The translations under genes were made by a program, and so were the position numbers. Source: Clostridium sp. M62/1 (lineage in GTDB: Bacteria; Bacillota; Clostridia; Lachnospirales; Lachnospiraceae). From it: a stretch of DNA of 64,000 bases. Location: assembly GCF_020736365.1 (NCBI RefSeq), contig NZ_CP085988.1:541501-605500 (forward strand). Reading direction: 5' to 3'. Below, one piece after another: positions 15,578-23,627 of the stretch. The notes below the pieces were generated by a model. That model did no database searches and was not told where the DNA came from. It saw nothing but the letters and a program-made list of their open reading frames with translations. Every line of letters starts with the position of its first letter. Within the stretch, counting starts at the first letter, position 1.

Positions 15578-17293
15578 ATGAGTCTGGCAGGTCAAAAAAA
15601 GGCTGGGGAGATGGGCAGACAGGGAGCTGATGGGAAAAATACGGCCATTTTAAGGTTTTTCAGGGGACTTTGCCGGGAAACTGCAGAGTTTGGCTCCTTC
15701 ATCAAAAGAAACAGGGCGGGTGCGCTTTTCTCCGGGGCAGCCGCCCTGTTTGTGTATTGGGGATGGCTGACAAGCGCTGATATTACTGTGGACAGCGAGA
15801 TTATGATGACAGATCCCCAGAGCATGATGGCTTCCTGGCTGGGAATTAACCGGTTCGGACTCGTTTTTACCAAGCATCTGTTCGGAATGACTTCCTTTGT
15901 TCCCTCTGTGTCCAAGGTGCTTACCGTGTGTATGCTGTGGATAACGGCCATGTTTTTTTCCTTTTGTGTGTATAAGTGGAGCGCAGAACAGAAACGGTTT
16001 CTCATTTTCTCGGCAGCTTTTCCCGCACTGTATCTGACGGCTCCCTGCTTTGCCGAACAGTTTTATTTCACTCTCCAGTCCTTTGAGGTGGTATTTGCCC
16101 TGTTTTTGTGCGGGGCGGCTGTGTATGGGGCGGGGCAGCTTGTTTTTTTTCGCGGAGGCCTGCTCTGGGGTCTGATATCTGTTCTCCTTATGGTCTGGGC
16201 CTTCGGAACGTATCAGGCCATGGCGGCAGTTGCGGTGACTCTGACCGTGATTCTGTTTATGACCGTCTATCTGTCCGACACGGGAAAAGGGAGGGGAAGA
16301 AGCTTCTGGTTCCTCTCGGGAGTCCGCCTGGCGCTTATCTTTCTGTCAGGTTTTGTGCTGTATCTTCTGACGGCTTCTCTGGTGCGCCGCCTGTCAGGGG
16401 GAAGCGAAGCCTATGTGGCAGATATGGTGCACTGGAAAACAGAGGGAGTCAGACAGTGCATCGGGTATGTGAAGGGAGAGGTGCGCAGAGTATTTGACTG
16501 CTACTATGTGATGTTCAGGCCGGGATTTCAGTGGATTCTTCTATTGTTTCTGACCATATCCTGTGTCTGGGCGGGGAGGAAAAGGGAGAAGGGTCTCCTC
16601 TTTTATCTGGCGGCTGCGGTTCTGTTTCTCATCTCACCGTTTTTTATGACCATCGTTTCAGGGTATTACCAGCCAATACGGGCACAGCTTGTCTATCCTC
16701 TTGTCTATGGGTTTTCCGCGGCCTTTCTGGCAGCGGCTCTCTGGCCCTCAGAAAGTGCAGGCGCGCGGAAGGAAGAGCAAAAATCGAAAGCAGGAAGAAG
16801 GAGCCGTATCAGAAAGGGACTTTCCCTGGCAGCAGTTTTTATGTGCCTGGCGGCTTCCTGGCGTCAGGGCTGTGATACTGCCCGTCTCTTTCAGACGGTA
16901 CATGAGGTGTCAGAGCAGGACACAGCTCTGACGGGAGAGATCTATGGAAGGGCTGGGAAAATGGCTGCTGACGCAGGACTCGATATTTCCGACTGTACCT
17001 TTATTTTTCTTGGAAGCAGGCAGGCAAGTCTTACAGGGGAGAAGCTGCTGGGGGATGTGATTGGATGTTCCTTTTACCAGTGGGATGCAGCCAGCTCCAT
17101 GGGAATTTCCAGAAGGATTTACGATCTGATGCAGGCGCTCAATCTGCCGTGTGCAGAGCCGGTTCTGTCAAGGTATCTCGACTCTCTTCCGTTTTCTCAG
17201 TCAATGACCTGTTACCCTGCAGAAGGGTCAATCGTACTGGATGAGGATACTGTGATTGTAAAACTGTCAGAACCTGTGCAGAGCGGCTCCTGA
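15578..17293 (+). CDS. Polytopic membrane glucosyltransferase-domain protein (GtrC-like)
   Basis: 571 residues. The open frame extends to ATG 15545, but GGAAAGGAGGAGGAAG directly ahead of ATG 15578 makes that the likely start. About ten hydrophobic segments fill residues 50-430, with a soluble outer domain at the C-terminus. Early acidic residues (ADITVDSEIMM) and later aromatic loops resemble Glucos_trans_II/GtrC-type proteins, which move a lipid-linked hexose onto a cell-surface glycan outside the membrane. Pairing with the GtrB-like gene supports this; a GtrA flippase gene is not present. The target polymer (teichoic acid, capsule) cannot be told. Confidence 0.75.
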   Translation: MSLAGQKKAGEMGRQGADGKNTAILRFFRGLCRETAEFGSFIKRNRAGALFSGAAALFVYWGWLTSADITVDSEIMMTDPQSMMASWLGINRFGLVFTKHLFGMTSFVPSVSKVLTVCMLWITAMFFSFCVYKWSAEQKRFLIFSAAFPALYLTAPCFAEQFYFTLQSFEVVFALFLCGAAVYGAGQLVFFRGGLLWGLISVLLMVWAFGTYQAMAAVAVTLTVILFMTVYLSDTGKGRGRSFWFLSGVRLALIFLSGFVLYLLTASLVRRLSGGSEAYVADMVHWKTEGVRQCIGYVKGEVRRVFDCYYVMFRPGFQWILLLFLTISCVWAGRKREKGLLFYLAAAVLFLISPFFMTIVSGYYQPIRAQLVYPLVYGFSAAFLAAALWPSESAGARKEEQKSKAGRRSRIRKGLSLAAVFMCLAASWRQGCDTARLFQTVHEVSEQDTALTGEIYGRAGKMAADAGLDISDCTFIFLGSRQASLTGEKLLGDVIGCSFYQWDAASSMGISRRIYDLMQALNLPCAEPVLSRYLDSLPFSQSMTCYPAEGSIVLDEDTVIVKLSEPVQSGS

Positions 17294-17366
17294 TTTCTCA
17301 TTATAGAAGGAAAAATCTGAAAGCTTCGCCGATTTCAGGCTGAACGAATTTTTAAAGAAAGGTTGT

Positions 17367-18653
17367 ATGATAATGGCTCACATGAACCACCTGTCGAGAA
17401 GGGGGAAGTTTCTTCTCCTGTCAACGATTCCCCTCTATTTTATGGTCTGCGGTTTTCTGCTCCAGCCGGTAAATGAAATCTGGCCTGGAATTGTGACTCT
17501 GATTAGAGAACCTGATTTTCTGATTACCGATTATTTTGTGGTGGGAGGAGTGGGGGCTGCGTTTCTGAATGCAGGGATGCTTACCCTTCTAAGCATTGCC
17601 CTGATCTATTTTCTCGGAATGGAGATGGACGGACACACGATCACCTCCGCATGTCTGATGTTTGGTTTTTCACTGTTTGGGAAGAATCTCTTAAATATCT
17701 GGGCAGTTATGGTCGGCATCTGGCTGTATGCAAAATACCATAAAATGCCGGTGTCTAAATATATTTACATAGGACTTTACGGAACCAGCCTTTCCCCCAT
17801 TATCACGCAGATTATGCAGATAGGGCAAATGCCTTTGATTTTCAGAGTGTTCCTGGCCCTGGGAGCGGGAATGGTGATCGGGTTTGTACTGCCGCCTCTG
17901 GCCACCCATGTTCATTTTTCCCACAAGGGATATTCCCTCTACAATGTGGGATTTGCCGCAGGGATCATTGCTACTGTGATCGTGTCTCTCCTTAAATCAT
18001 TCGGAATCACGGTGGAGAGCAGGCTTATCTGGTATACGGGAAATACCATGACCTTTTTTGCAATTCTCTGTATTCTGTTTGCCGGAATGGCAGTGGGGGC
18101 GTTTTACGTCGGCGGCCGCCAGGCAGTGGAAGAGTACCGGGCAATCCTTAAATGTTCCGGCATCGGGGGCACAGATTACCTGCGGGACAATGGAGGGCCG
18201 GCCACTGTGCTTAATATGGCGGTCAACGGCTTTCTGTCCACTCTTATGGTTGTAATAGCCGGAGGTGATTTAAACGGTCCAACCATCGGAGGTATTTTTA
18301 CCATTGTGGGATTCAGCTCCACGGGAAAGCATATCAGGAATATCTTCCCCATTATGATGGGAGTCTACCTGGCAGGACTGACAAAGTACTGGAGTATCAG
18401 CGAACCCTCCCCCATGCTGGCCTTCCTGTTCTCTACCACTCTTGCGCCTATTTCAGGAGAGTTTGGATGGCTGGCCGGGCTTCTGGCAGGCTTTCTCCAC
18501 TCCTCTGTAGCGCTCAATGTGGGCATTGTGTACGGAGGAATGAATCTCTATAATAACGGCTTTGCGGGAGGAATTATAGCGACCTTTCTGGTGCCGGTCA
18601 TCCAGTCCATCCGCGATCGGAGAGCCAGGGCAAGAGAGGAGGACGCCCTCTGA
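17367..18653 (+). CDS. DUF1576 polytopic membrane protein
   Basis: 428 residues and about ten membrane helices; family of unknown function, probably a transporter. The sequence shows an internal duplication: GFSLFGKNLLNIWAVMVG corresponds to GFSSTGKHIRNIFPIMMG, SLSPIITQI to TLAPISGEF, and SLYNVGFAAGIIATVIV to NLYNNGFAGGIIATFLV. The two halves are therefore roughly residues 85-215 and 305-420. The conserved polar Ser/Asn/His residues inside membrane segments suit a substrate pathway. It stands alone, with GAAAGG upstream, and is closed by the hairpin at 18638-18665. Confidence 0.85.
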   Translation: MIMAHMNHLSRRGKFLLLSTIPLYFMVCGFLLQPVNEIWPGIVTLIREPDFLITDYFVVGGVGAAFLNAGMLTLLSIALIYFLGMEMDGHTITSACLMFGFSLFGKNLLNIWAVMVGIWLYAKYHKMPVSKYIYIGLYGTSLSPIITQIMQIGQMPLIFRVFLALGAGMVIGFVLPPLATHVHFSHKGYSLYNVGFAAGIIATVIVSLLKSFGITVESRLIWYTGNTMTFFAILCILFAGMAVGAFYVGGRQAVEEYRAILKCSGIGGTDYLRDNGGPATVLNMAVNGFLSTLMVVIAGGDLNGPTIGGIFTIVGFSSTGKHIRNIFPIMMGVYLAGLTKYWSISEPSPMLAFLFSTTLAPISGEFGWLAGLLAGFLHSSVALNVGIVYGGMNLYNNGFAGGIIATFLVPVIQSIRDRRARAREEDAL

Positions 18654-18680
18654 TCTGCGTCCTCCCCCTTCTGTTTTTTT
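18638..18680 (+). terminator. Terminator after the DUF1576 gene
   Basis: GGAGGACGC (18638-18646) and GCGTCCTCC (18657-18665) form a 9 bp stem overlapping the stop codon, followed by CTTCTGTTTTTTT. A second weaker hairpin (GCCGG…CCGGC) at 18686-18710 lies before the convergent gene. Confidence 0.75.
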
Positions 18681-18733
18681 CGGATGCCGGACCGTTTTTT
18701 GCGGCCCGGCTGTTTTATCTGACCTGACAGGGC

Positions 18734-20560
18734 CTAAGCCTGGTGCTTCCTGTACCTGGCCAGGCAGGCGTAGACCTCCTGGGCTCTTGGCCTTGCGAAG
18801 CCGGAAGCCGTATAGCCTCCTCCCTTGCTCTTTTTTAAGAAGGAGGAGAAGCCCTCAGAATCCCACATGCGTTCCAGCTCTTCCATGATTTCCGAAATAT
18901 TTTTCCGGCCGTCGGCAAGTTCACAGCAGGAATAGCGCAGGATATAGGCGAGAGCTGCAGTCTGCTCAGAATCGGCAATCTGCTCTACATAGTGAAGGTT
19001 TACTGTATTTTTGTCGATGGAGAAGGAATCCCTGTCGAAGAACTTGACCTTCCCATCGGCAATCCGCTTGCCGTTTACCCGGTAGGGGCGGGAAGCATCC
19101 GGCATCCGGAAGGCAGGCGCAGCCTCAGAGGATTTCACCGGAGACGGGAAGGCCTTCAGGGTTTCACGCACCTTCTCTGTGATGTCCACAGGACGGTAGC
19201 TGTCCATCTGGATCACAGTGTCCGCAATGTGGAAGAAGGCGCCGGAGCTTCCTGCCACCAGGATGGTGGAGATGCCCAGCTCGTCAAAAAGCTGTCTCGC
19301 CCGCTCAATGAACGGGGTGATCGGCTCTTTTTTTCTGTGGATGACGCTCTGCATCAGCTCGTCCCGCACCATGAAGTTGGCGGCAGAGGTATCCTCGTCG
19401 ATGAGAAAGGCATGGCAGCCGGAGAAAATGCCCTCCACGATTCCGGCCGCCTGGGAGGTGGAGCCGCTGGCATCTTCTGTGGTGAAGTGGGTGGTATCCT
19501 TTCCATTGGGCAGGTCATTGATAAACAGGGAGATGTCTGTGTCCTCAATATAGCGCCCATCCTCTGCCCTCAGCTTTAAGGCGGTAGAGTCGGTGATCAC
19601 ATATTCCCTGCCGTCCCCTGCGATATGGTTGTAAACGCCCATCTCCAGCGCCTTTAAAAGCGTGGATTTTCCGTGGTAGCCGCCTCCTGCAATCAGTGTA
19701 ATCCCTTTGGGAATGCCCATGCCGGACAATTCCCCTCTGTGGGGAAGAGAGAGGGTGACGCGAAGGCTCTCCGGGGACTGGAAGGAAACGCTCTCCCTTA
19801 AGGGAAGATCGGAGACGCCGCTCTGTCTTGGGAGGATGGAGCCATCAGCCACGAAGGCGGCAAGCCCTCTCTTTTCCAGCTCAGCCCGGATATACTCCTG
19901 ATCGTCGGCAAGCTCAGCCCTCCTTCTGATTTCATCGGCCGGCAGGGAGGCTGCCATCAGCGCCCTCTTTACGCAGGCGGGAATAAAGTCAAAGAGGATC
20001 TTTTCAAGCTCCCTGGCATTGATGGTGCGGCCGTTGGCAGGAAAGCCTGCGTGGAAGCGAAGCCAGATGCCGTCCTCCCGTATCTCACAGGCAGTCCGGG
20101 AGAGAATTTCCTGGCCGCAGCGGGTCACAGAGATCAGCCCGCTCTTTCCGGAGCCCTTTGCCTGGAAATTGAACCTGGCCGCCTCCCTGCCGAACTGGCG
20201 GATGAGATAGTCTTCCAGGGCTGTCTTTCTCATATCTGTCTCATAGAGAGACGCTTCAAATCCCGCTGTTTTATGGGGCACAAACACGCTCAGATGGGAA
20301 GGGGAGGCAAAGGGATCGCCCTGTACGTGGTCGATGGAGAGCTGAAAGCCTGGAAAACGGTAGATCCCCGCAAGGGATTTGTAGGCCGGATAGCTTCTCC
20401 TGTCAATGGAGAGAAGGAGGGTTCTGAGCTCCTCAGAACCCTTTAAAACCCTGGGTCTGTCCGGAGTGAAGATGCGCTCTCCTGCGCCCTCCCTGTCTCT
20501 GCCGCCGCCGTCATTGCCGCCGCGGCGCCCTCTGTTTCTGTACTGTTCATATGGTTTCAT
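18734..20560 (-). CDS. ABC-class ATPase domain protein (PF09818 type)
   Basis: 608 residues. It belongs to the predicted ABC-class ATPases that lack membrane domains. The central nucleotide-binding region shows the Walker A variant GGGYHGKSTLL, then DASGSTSQAAGIVEGIFSG (signature-like), a Walker B-like FLIDEDTSAANF, and SSGAFFHIAD. The N-terminal 60 residues are a Gly/Arg-rich spacer. Function is not established for the family; a nucleic-acid role has been suggested from the fold. The frame reaches TTG 20596, but ATG 20560 with a modest AGG site is preferred. It is convergent with DUF1576 and divergent from the next gene. Confidence 0.85.
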   Translation of the reverse strand: MKPYEQYRNRGRRGGNDGGGRDREGAGERIFTPDRPRVLKGSEELRTLLLSIDRRSYPAYKSLAGIYRFPGFQLSIDHVQGDPFASPSHLSVFVPHKTAGFEASLYETDMRKTALEDYLIRQFGREAARFNFQAKGSGKSGLISVTRCGQEILSRTACEIREDGIWLRFHAGFPANGRTINARELEKILFDFIPACVKRALMAASLPADEIRRRAELADDQEYIRAELEKRGLAAFVADGSILPRQSGVSDLPLRESVSFQSPESLRVTLSLPHRGELSGMGIPKGITLIAGGGYHGKSTLLKALEMGVYNHIAGDGREYVITDSTALKLRAEDGRYIEDTDISLFINDLPNGKDTTHFTTEDASGSTSQAAGIVEGIFSGCHAFLIDEDTSAANFMVRDELMQSVIHRKKEPITPFIERARQLFDELGISTILVAGSSGAFFHIADTVIQMDSYRPVDITEKVRETLKAFPSPVKSSEAAPAFRMPDASRPYRVNGKRIADGKVKFFDRDSFSIDKNTVNLHYVEQIADSEQTAALAYILRYSCCELADGRKNISEIMEELERMWDSEGFSSFLKKSKGGGYTASGFARPRAQEVYACLARYRKHQA

Positions 20561-20721
20561 AGTCAAGCACCTGTTCCTTTCCTGTGATAAATTCAATTAT
20601 TAATAGCAGAAAGTCATCTCAGTTATATTTTGCCCGATAGATCTGGCCGTTTATATCTCGTAATAGTATATCATCCATTTACTTCCCGCGCAAAGCCTTT
20701 TGCCCTCACACCTGTTCCACC

Positions 20722-20770
20722 TGTCCTAAATGAGAAATCTGTGGTATAATGACCGAAAAACGGTCATTAT
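20722..20770 (+). promoter_or_regulatory. Promoter with an operator-like palindrome over the -10 box
   Basis: TATAAT at 20745-20750 has a weak -35 (TGTCCT, 20722). The arms ATAATGACCG (20746-20755) and CGGTCATTAT (20761-20770) form a perfect 10 bp inverted repeat around AAAAA, overlapping the -10 and the likely start of transcription. The remaining leader to 20906 is GC-rich and can fold (TCTCT-CGA-AGAGA at about 20824-20836), with a second TATAAT at 20857-20862. No known riboswitch was recognised. Confidence 0.5.
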
Positions 20771-20906
20771 GACGATCCGCTGGGGAACGGAGGGGGTGCC
20801 AAAACCCTTGCGGCGAGTGCGCGTCTCTCGAAGAGATACATATCCAGAGGAGATGGTATAATGATCGCGAGTAAAAATGTGAAAAGTAAGGGAGGAATTC
20901 AAAAAA

Positions 20907-22046
20907 ATGGCAAAAGGGTATTTTTATGTCTTTCACGATCCGGAAGACGGGTTTATATCGGGGAAGGCATCGGATGTTGCAAGGGATATGGCAGCCAGAG
21001 GGGCCTTCAGACCTACTGGATGGGTGGAAATTGCCGTGTGGGCTGCTATTTCCCTGTTTGTATCCAGGGAGATTTCAGTGTATTTAAATCTTGCAGGTGC
21101 AGTGACCCTTGTCCTGTGGATCGCGGTTGTGGTTTTGCTCTATGCAGTATCCAGAGGAATTTTATTTCTGTCTGCCTGGATATCATCGAGAAAAAATGCG
21201 CAGAATCCAGAGGTGCGGCAGGCTCTTCGCCAGTATATCTGGTTTGGAGAGGGAAGCATGTTCACAGAATCAGAGGATTCCAGACTGGATATATCCTATA
21301 AAAGAATCAGGAACATAGAATGCGAGGGGGATCGCTTCATCCTCAATATGAGCACCGGAAAACAGATGATCCTGGAAAAGAAAAATTTTCTGGAAGGAAA
21401 GCCGGAAAAATTTGAGGCATTCATTCGAAAAAAAATTGAGGAGGGAACTTCCCTGGAGCTTGAGGAGGGTGCTCCTAGAGCCAGAGTTCTTGAGAGTGAA
21501 GAGGGAATTTACCGTCTGTATCAGGCCGCAGAGTGGAACCGGCTGAAAAGCGGGCGTGAGAAGTATCCCTTCAGCATGTATCTTCTGATATTTCTGTGTG
21601 TGAGCGCAGGCTTTACCTTTATTAATATCTCTCTGAAGGATGGAGCCCTTCCGTTTGCGGCCTATGCCGCTGTTGAGGCAGTTTTGGCCGGTGTCTGCGC
21701 AGCCCATTACCGTATGAAAAACAGACAGGCGAGAAGCGAGAAATCACTCAGAAAGGCTGCTGGCCGTGAGTGGAAGATGCTGAAGGGCAAAGCCGATGGT
21801 CTGGAAAAAGAGCTTGTATTCTTTAAGAAAGGGTTTAAGGTCAGGACAGAAGAGTATACAACCTCCTATAATTATGAAAATGTCAATACTGTGATTGCGT
21901 CAGAAGACTCCATGGTCATTGCCGGAGACGGATTTTCGTTTGTGGCTATGGCGGGTACTGAAACATTAGGCTACCCGGAGATCAAACGGCTGATAGAGGG
22001 TGGAAAGAAAATACACATAGAAGAAATGTCACAGGACAATAAATAG
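20907..22046 (+). CDS. YcxB-like membrane protein
   Basis: 379 residues, no firm function. Two hydrophobic pairs are visible: about residues 40-90 (WVEIAVWAAISLFV… and LVLWIAVVVLLYAVS) and about 225-270 (MYLLIFLCVSAGFTFI… and AYAAVEAVLAGVCAAHY). Each pair is followed by a soluble module of the YcxB type: strands around ISYKRIRNIECEGDRFILNMSTGKQMILEKK and, near the C-terminus, YTTSYNYENVNTVIASEDSMVI. The protein thus looks like a tandem duplication of a two-helix plus YcxB-domain unit. GGAGG at about 20891 precedes the ATG. A hairpin terminator separates it from the convergent EIIC gene. Confidence 0.7.
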   Translation: MAKGYFYVFHDPEDGFISGKASDVARDMAARGAFRPTGWVEIAVWAAISLFVSREISVYLNLAGAVTLVLWIAVVVLLYAVSRGILFLSAWISSRKNAQNPEVRQALRQYIWFGEGSMFTESEDSRLDISYKRIRNIECEGDRFILNMSTGKQMILEKKNFLEGKPEKFEAFIRKKIEEGTSLELEEGAPRARVLESEEGIYRLYQAAEWNRLKSGREKYPFSMYLLIFLCVSAGFTFINISLKDGALPFAAYAAVEAVLAGVCAAHYRMKNRQARSEKSLRKAAGREWKMLKGKADGLEKELVFFKKGFKVRTEEYTTSYNYENVNTVIASEDSMVIAGDGFSFVAMAGTETLGYPEIKRLIEGGKKIHIEEMSQDNK

Positions 22047-22082
22047 GTAAAAATCGCAGGCATAGAGAATTCATCTCATAAG

Positions 22083-22160
22083 AAGTGCTCTGAGAGAATG
22101 TGAGCCACAGCGGCAAGGATTGCCGTGCTGTTTCTCCCGTACTTTCAGAGCACTTTTTTT
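22083..22160 (+). terminator. Terminator after the YcxB-like gene
   Basis: AAGTGCTCTGA (22083-22093) pairs with TCAGAGCACTT (22145-22155), followed by TTTTTTT. An inner hairpin CAGCGGCAA…TTGCCGTGCTG fills the loop. It may also stop minus-strand transcripts from the EIIC gene. Confidence 0.7.
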
Positions 22161-22217
22161 ATGCTGTCATTCTTTTTTTGAGCAGCTTTTCACGAAATCA
22201 GGGCGGAAGCTGTCAGG

Positions 22218-23234
22218 CTATGCCGTCTTGGCAGAGTTTTTCTGCTCGTCAAAGCGCTTAAATACGATGCTTCCCACAAATCCGGCGAGAGAGCCGCCTG
22301 CAGCAGCCAGCACCAGCGCAGTTGCCACCTTTCCGGGAGGATTGAAAGCAAATGGAGCCAGAAGTCCCGGAATCGGCGATGCAGTTCCGGGCGCATTGTT
22401 TATAATGCCCAGCATGGCAGCGGCTATTCCGGCCAGTCCGCCGCCGAAGAAATTGGAGCCGTAAATAGGGATGGGATGCCTTGTAATAATGTGGGCCTGT
22501 GTCAGAGGCTCCAGCATAACGGCTGCGATGTTGCTCTTATTGCCCAGATGAAGGCGGGCAAAGATAAGACCATTGGTGAAGGATCCGCCGAAGCAGGCAA
22601 TGGCTGCAATACCCATGGGAAGGCCTGTCAGTCCCAGCATGGCAGTGAGGGCCATGGAGCTCAACGGAGAGGTACAGATCATCTTGATAATACCGCCTAA
22701 CAGAAAGCCCATCAGAATCGGTGACTGTTCCGTTGCCGCTGTGATTGTGTTTCCAATATAGCCCATGGCTGCATTGACAACCGGATCCGTGAAAAAGGCA
22801 ATAGTTCGGGCAATGGGAGCCAGAACCAGAGCGCCCAGAATGGTGTCAAGGCCTGCTGGCAGGTACTTTTCGATAAGAGGGGCCAGAAATCCGGTCAGGT
22901 ATCCGACCATAAATCCGGGGAGGATTCCGTAACCGCCTACCGCCACACCTGCAACTACAGCAAACAGGGGATTGGCACCCATCCCGATGGGAATCAGAAT
23001 AGCGGAAGCGACGCCTCCCAGGCCTCCGGCTACGGAGCCGATTTCGCCGAGAAAGGCAATTCCCAGAAGGTCACCGGAAATATACCTGTGTACTGCTTCA
23101 ACAAGGAAGGTGGCCACTGCAGCGTTCGCCAGCCCCGACATGGCCACGGAACCCTTTGGAGCCTTCATGCTGAACAGAGAAAAGCCGGCAAGAGTCAGGA
23201 GAAGCAGGCCCATTCCAAGAAGAATTGTTGTCAT
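22218..23234 (-). CDS. Stand-alone PTS EIIC-like sugar transporter (PTS_EIIC_2 type)
   Basis: 338 residues, almost entirely hydrophobic, about ten membrane helices with many Gly/Ala. Segments such as GVASAILIPIGMGANPLF, YGILPGFMVGYLTGF and SNFFGGGLAGIAAAMLGIINNAPGT match the PF13303 EIIC branch. EIIC moves a sugar across the membrane coupled to phosphorylation by EIIA/EIIB, but no EIIA or EIIB domain is encoded here or nearby, so it would have to borrow partners or act as a plain carrier. The start is ATG 23234, with GGAGGG 7 bases ahead, rather than the frame's ATG at 23249. It lies downstream of the sigma-54 regulator on the same strand. Confidence 0.8.
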   Translation of the reverse strand: MTTILLGMGLLLLTLAGFSLFSMKAPKGSVAMSGLANAAVATFLVEAVHRYISGDLLGIAFLGEIGSVAGGLGGVASAILIPIGMGANPLFAVVAGVAVGGYGILPGFMVGYLTGFLAPLIEKYLPAGLDTILGALVLAPIARTIAFFTDPVVNAAMGYIGNTITAATEQSPILMGFLLGGIIKMICTSPLSSMALTAMLGLTGLPMGIAAIACFGGSFTNGLIFARLHLGNKSNIAAVMLEPLTQAHIITRHPIPIYGSNFFGGGLAGIAAAMLGIINNAPGTASPIPGLLAPFAFNPPGKVATALVLAAAGGSLAGFVGSIVFKRFDEQKNSAKTA

Positions 23235-23528
23235 ATTTGTTCCCTCCATATTGTTTGTCTGGTATTGATAAAATCAATACTGTAAAAAGTCGCGTAAAAA
23301 TATTTTACTATAAATAAGGAACAATGAAAAGGATAAAGATTGGAAAAATATGTGTAATTTTCCATAGTTTCACACTTCATAGCGATAAAATTACACGCTT
23401 CTGCATAGAAAAATATGAAATTTATCAGATAAAATTGTGGTAAATATCTGAAAGTGAGAGACGGGTGGCAGGCCGAACAAAAGAAGAGGGAGCAGGAGGA
23501 CAGAAGGTTTCCGAACAGGGAAACTGCA

Positions 23529-23586
23529 AAAAGCACCGTGCGCCAGAACTTTATGCTGTCTGCAGATGAACGTGCACGGTGCTTTT
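23529..23586 (-). terminator. Terminator after the sigma-54 activator gene
   Basis: On the minus strand AAAAGCACCGTGC and GCACGGTGCTTTT (plus-strand arms 23574-23586 and 23529-23541) pair over 13 bp, ending in TTTTTG. It separates the regulator from the EIIC gene. The AT-rich gap 23235-23528 holds the EIIC leader; I saw no -24/-12 promoter in it. Confidence 0.75.
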
Positions 23587-23627
23587 GAATGGTAAATCCT
23601 ATATCATTTAATTTCGGATGGGTGGGA

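Noticed and set aside
20769..20861. 30-codon frame in the leader of the YcxB-like gene
   Set aside because: It has no ribosome site and lies across the operator-like hairpin; the structured leader explains it better.
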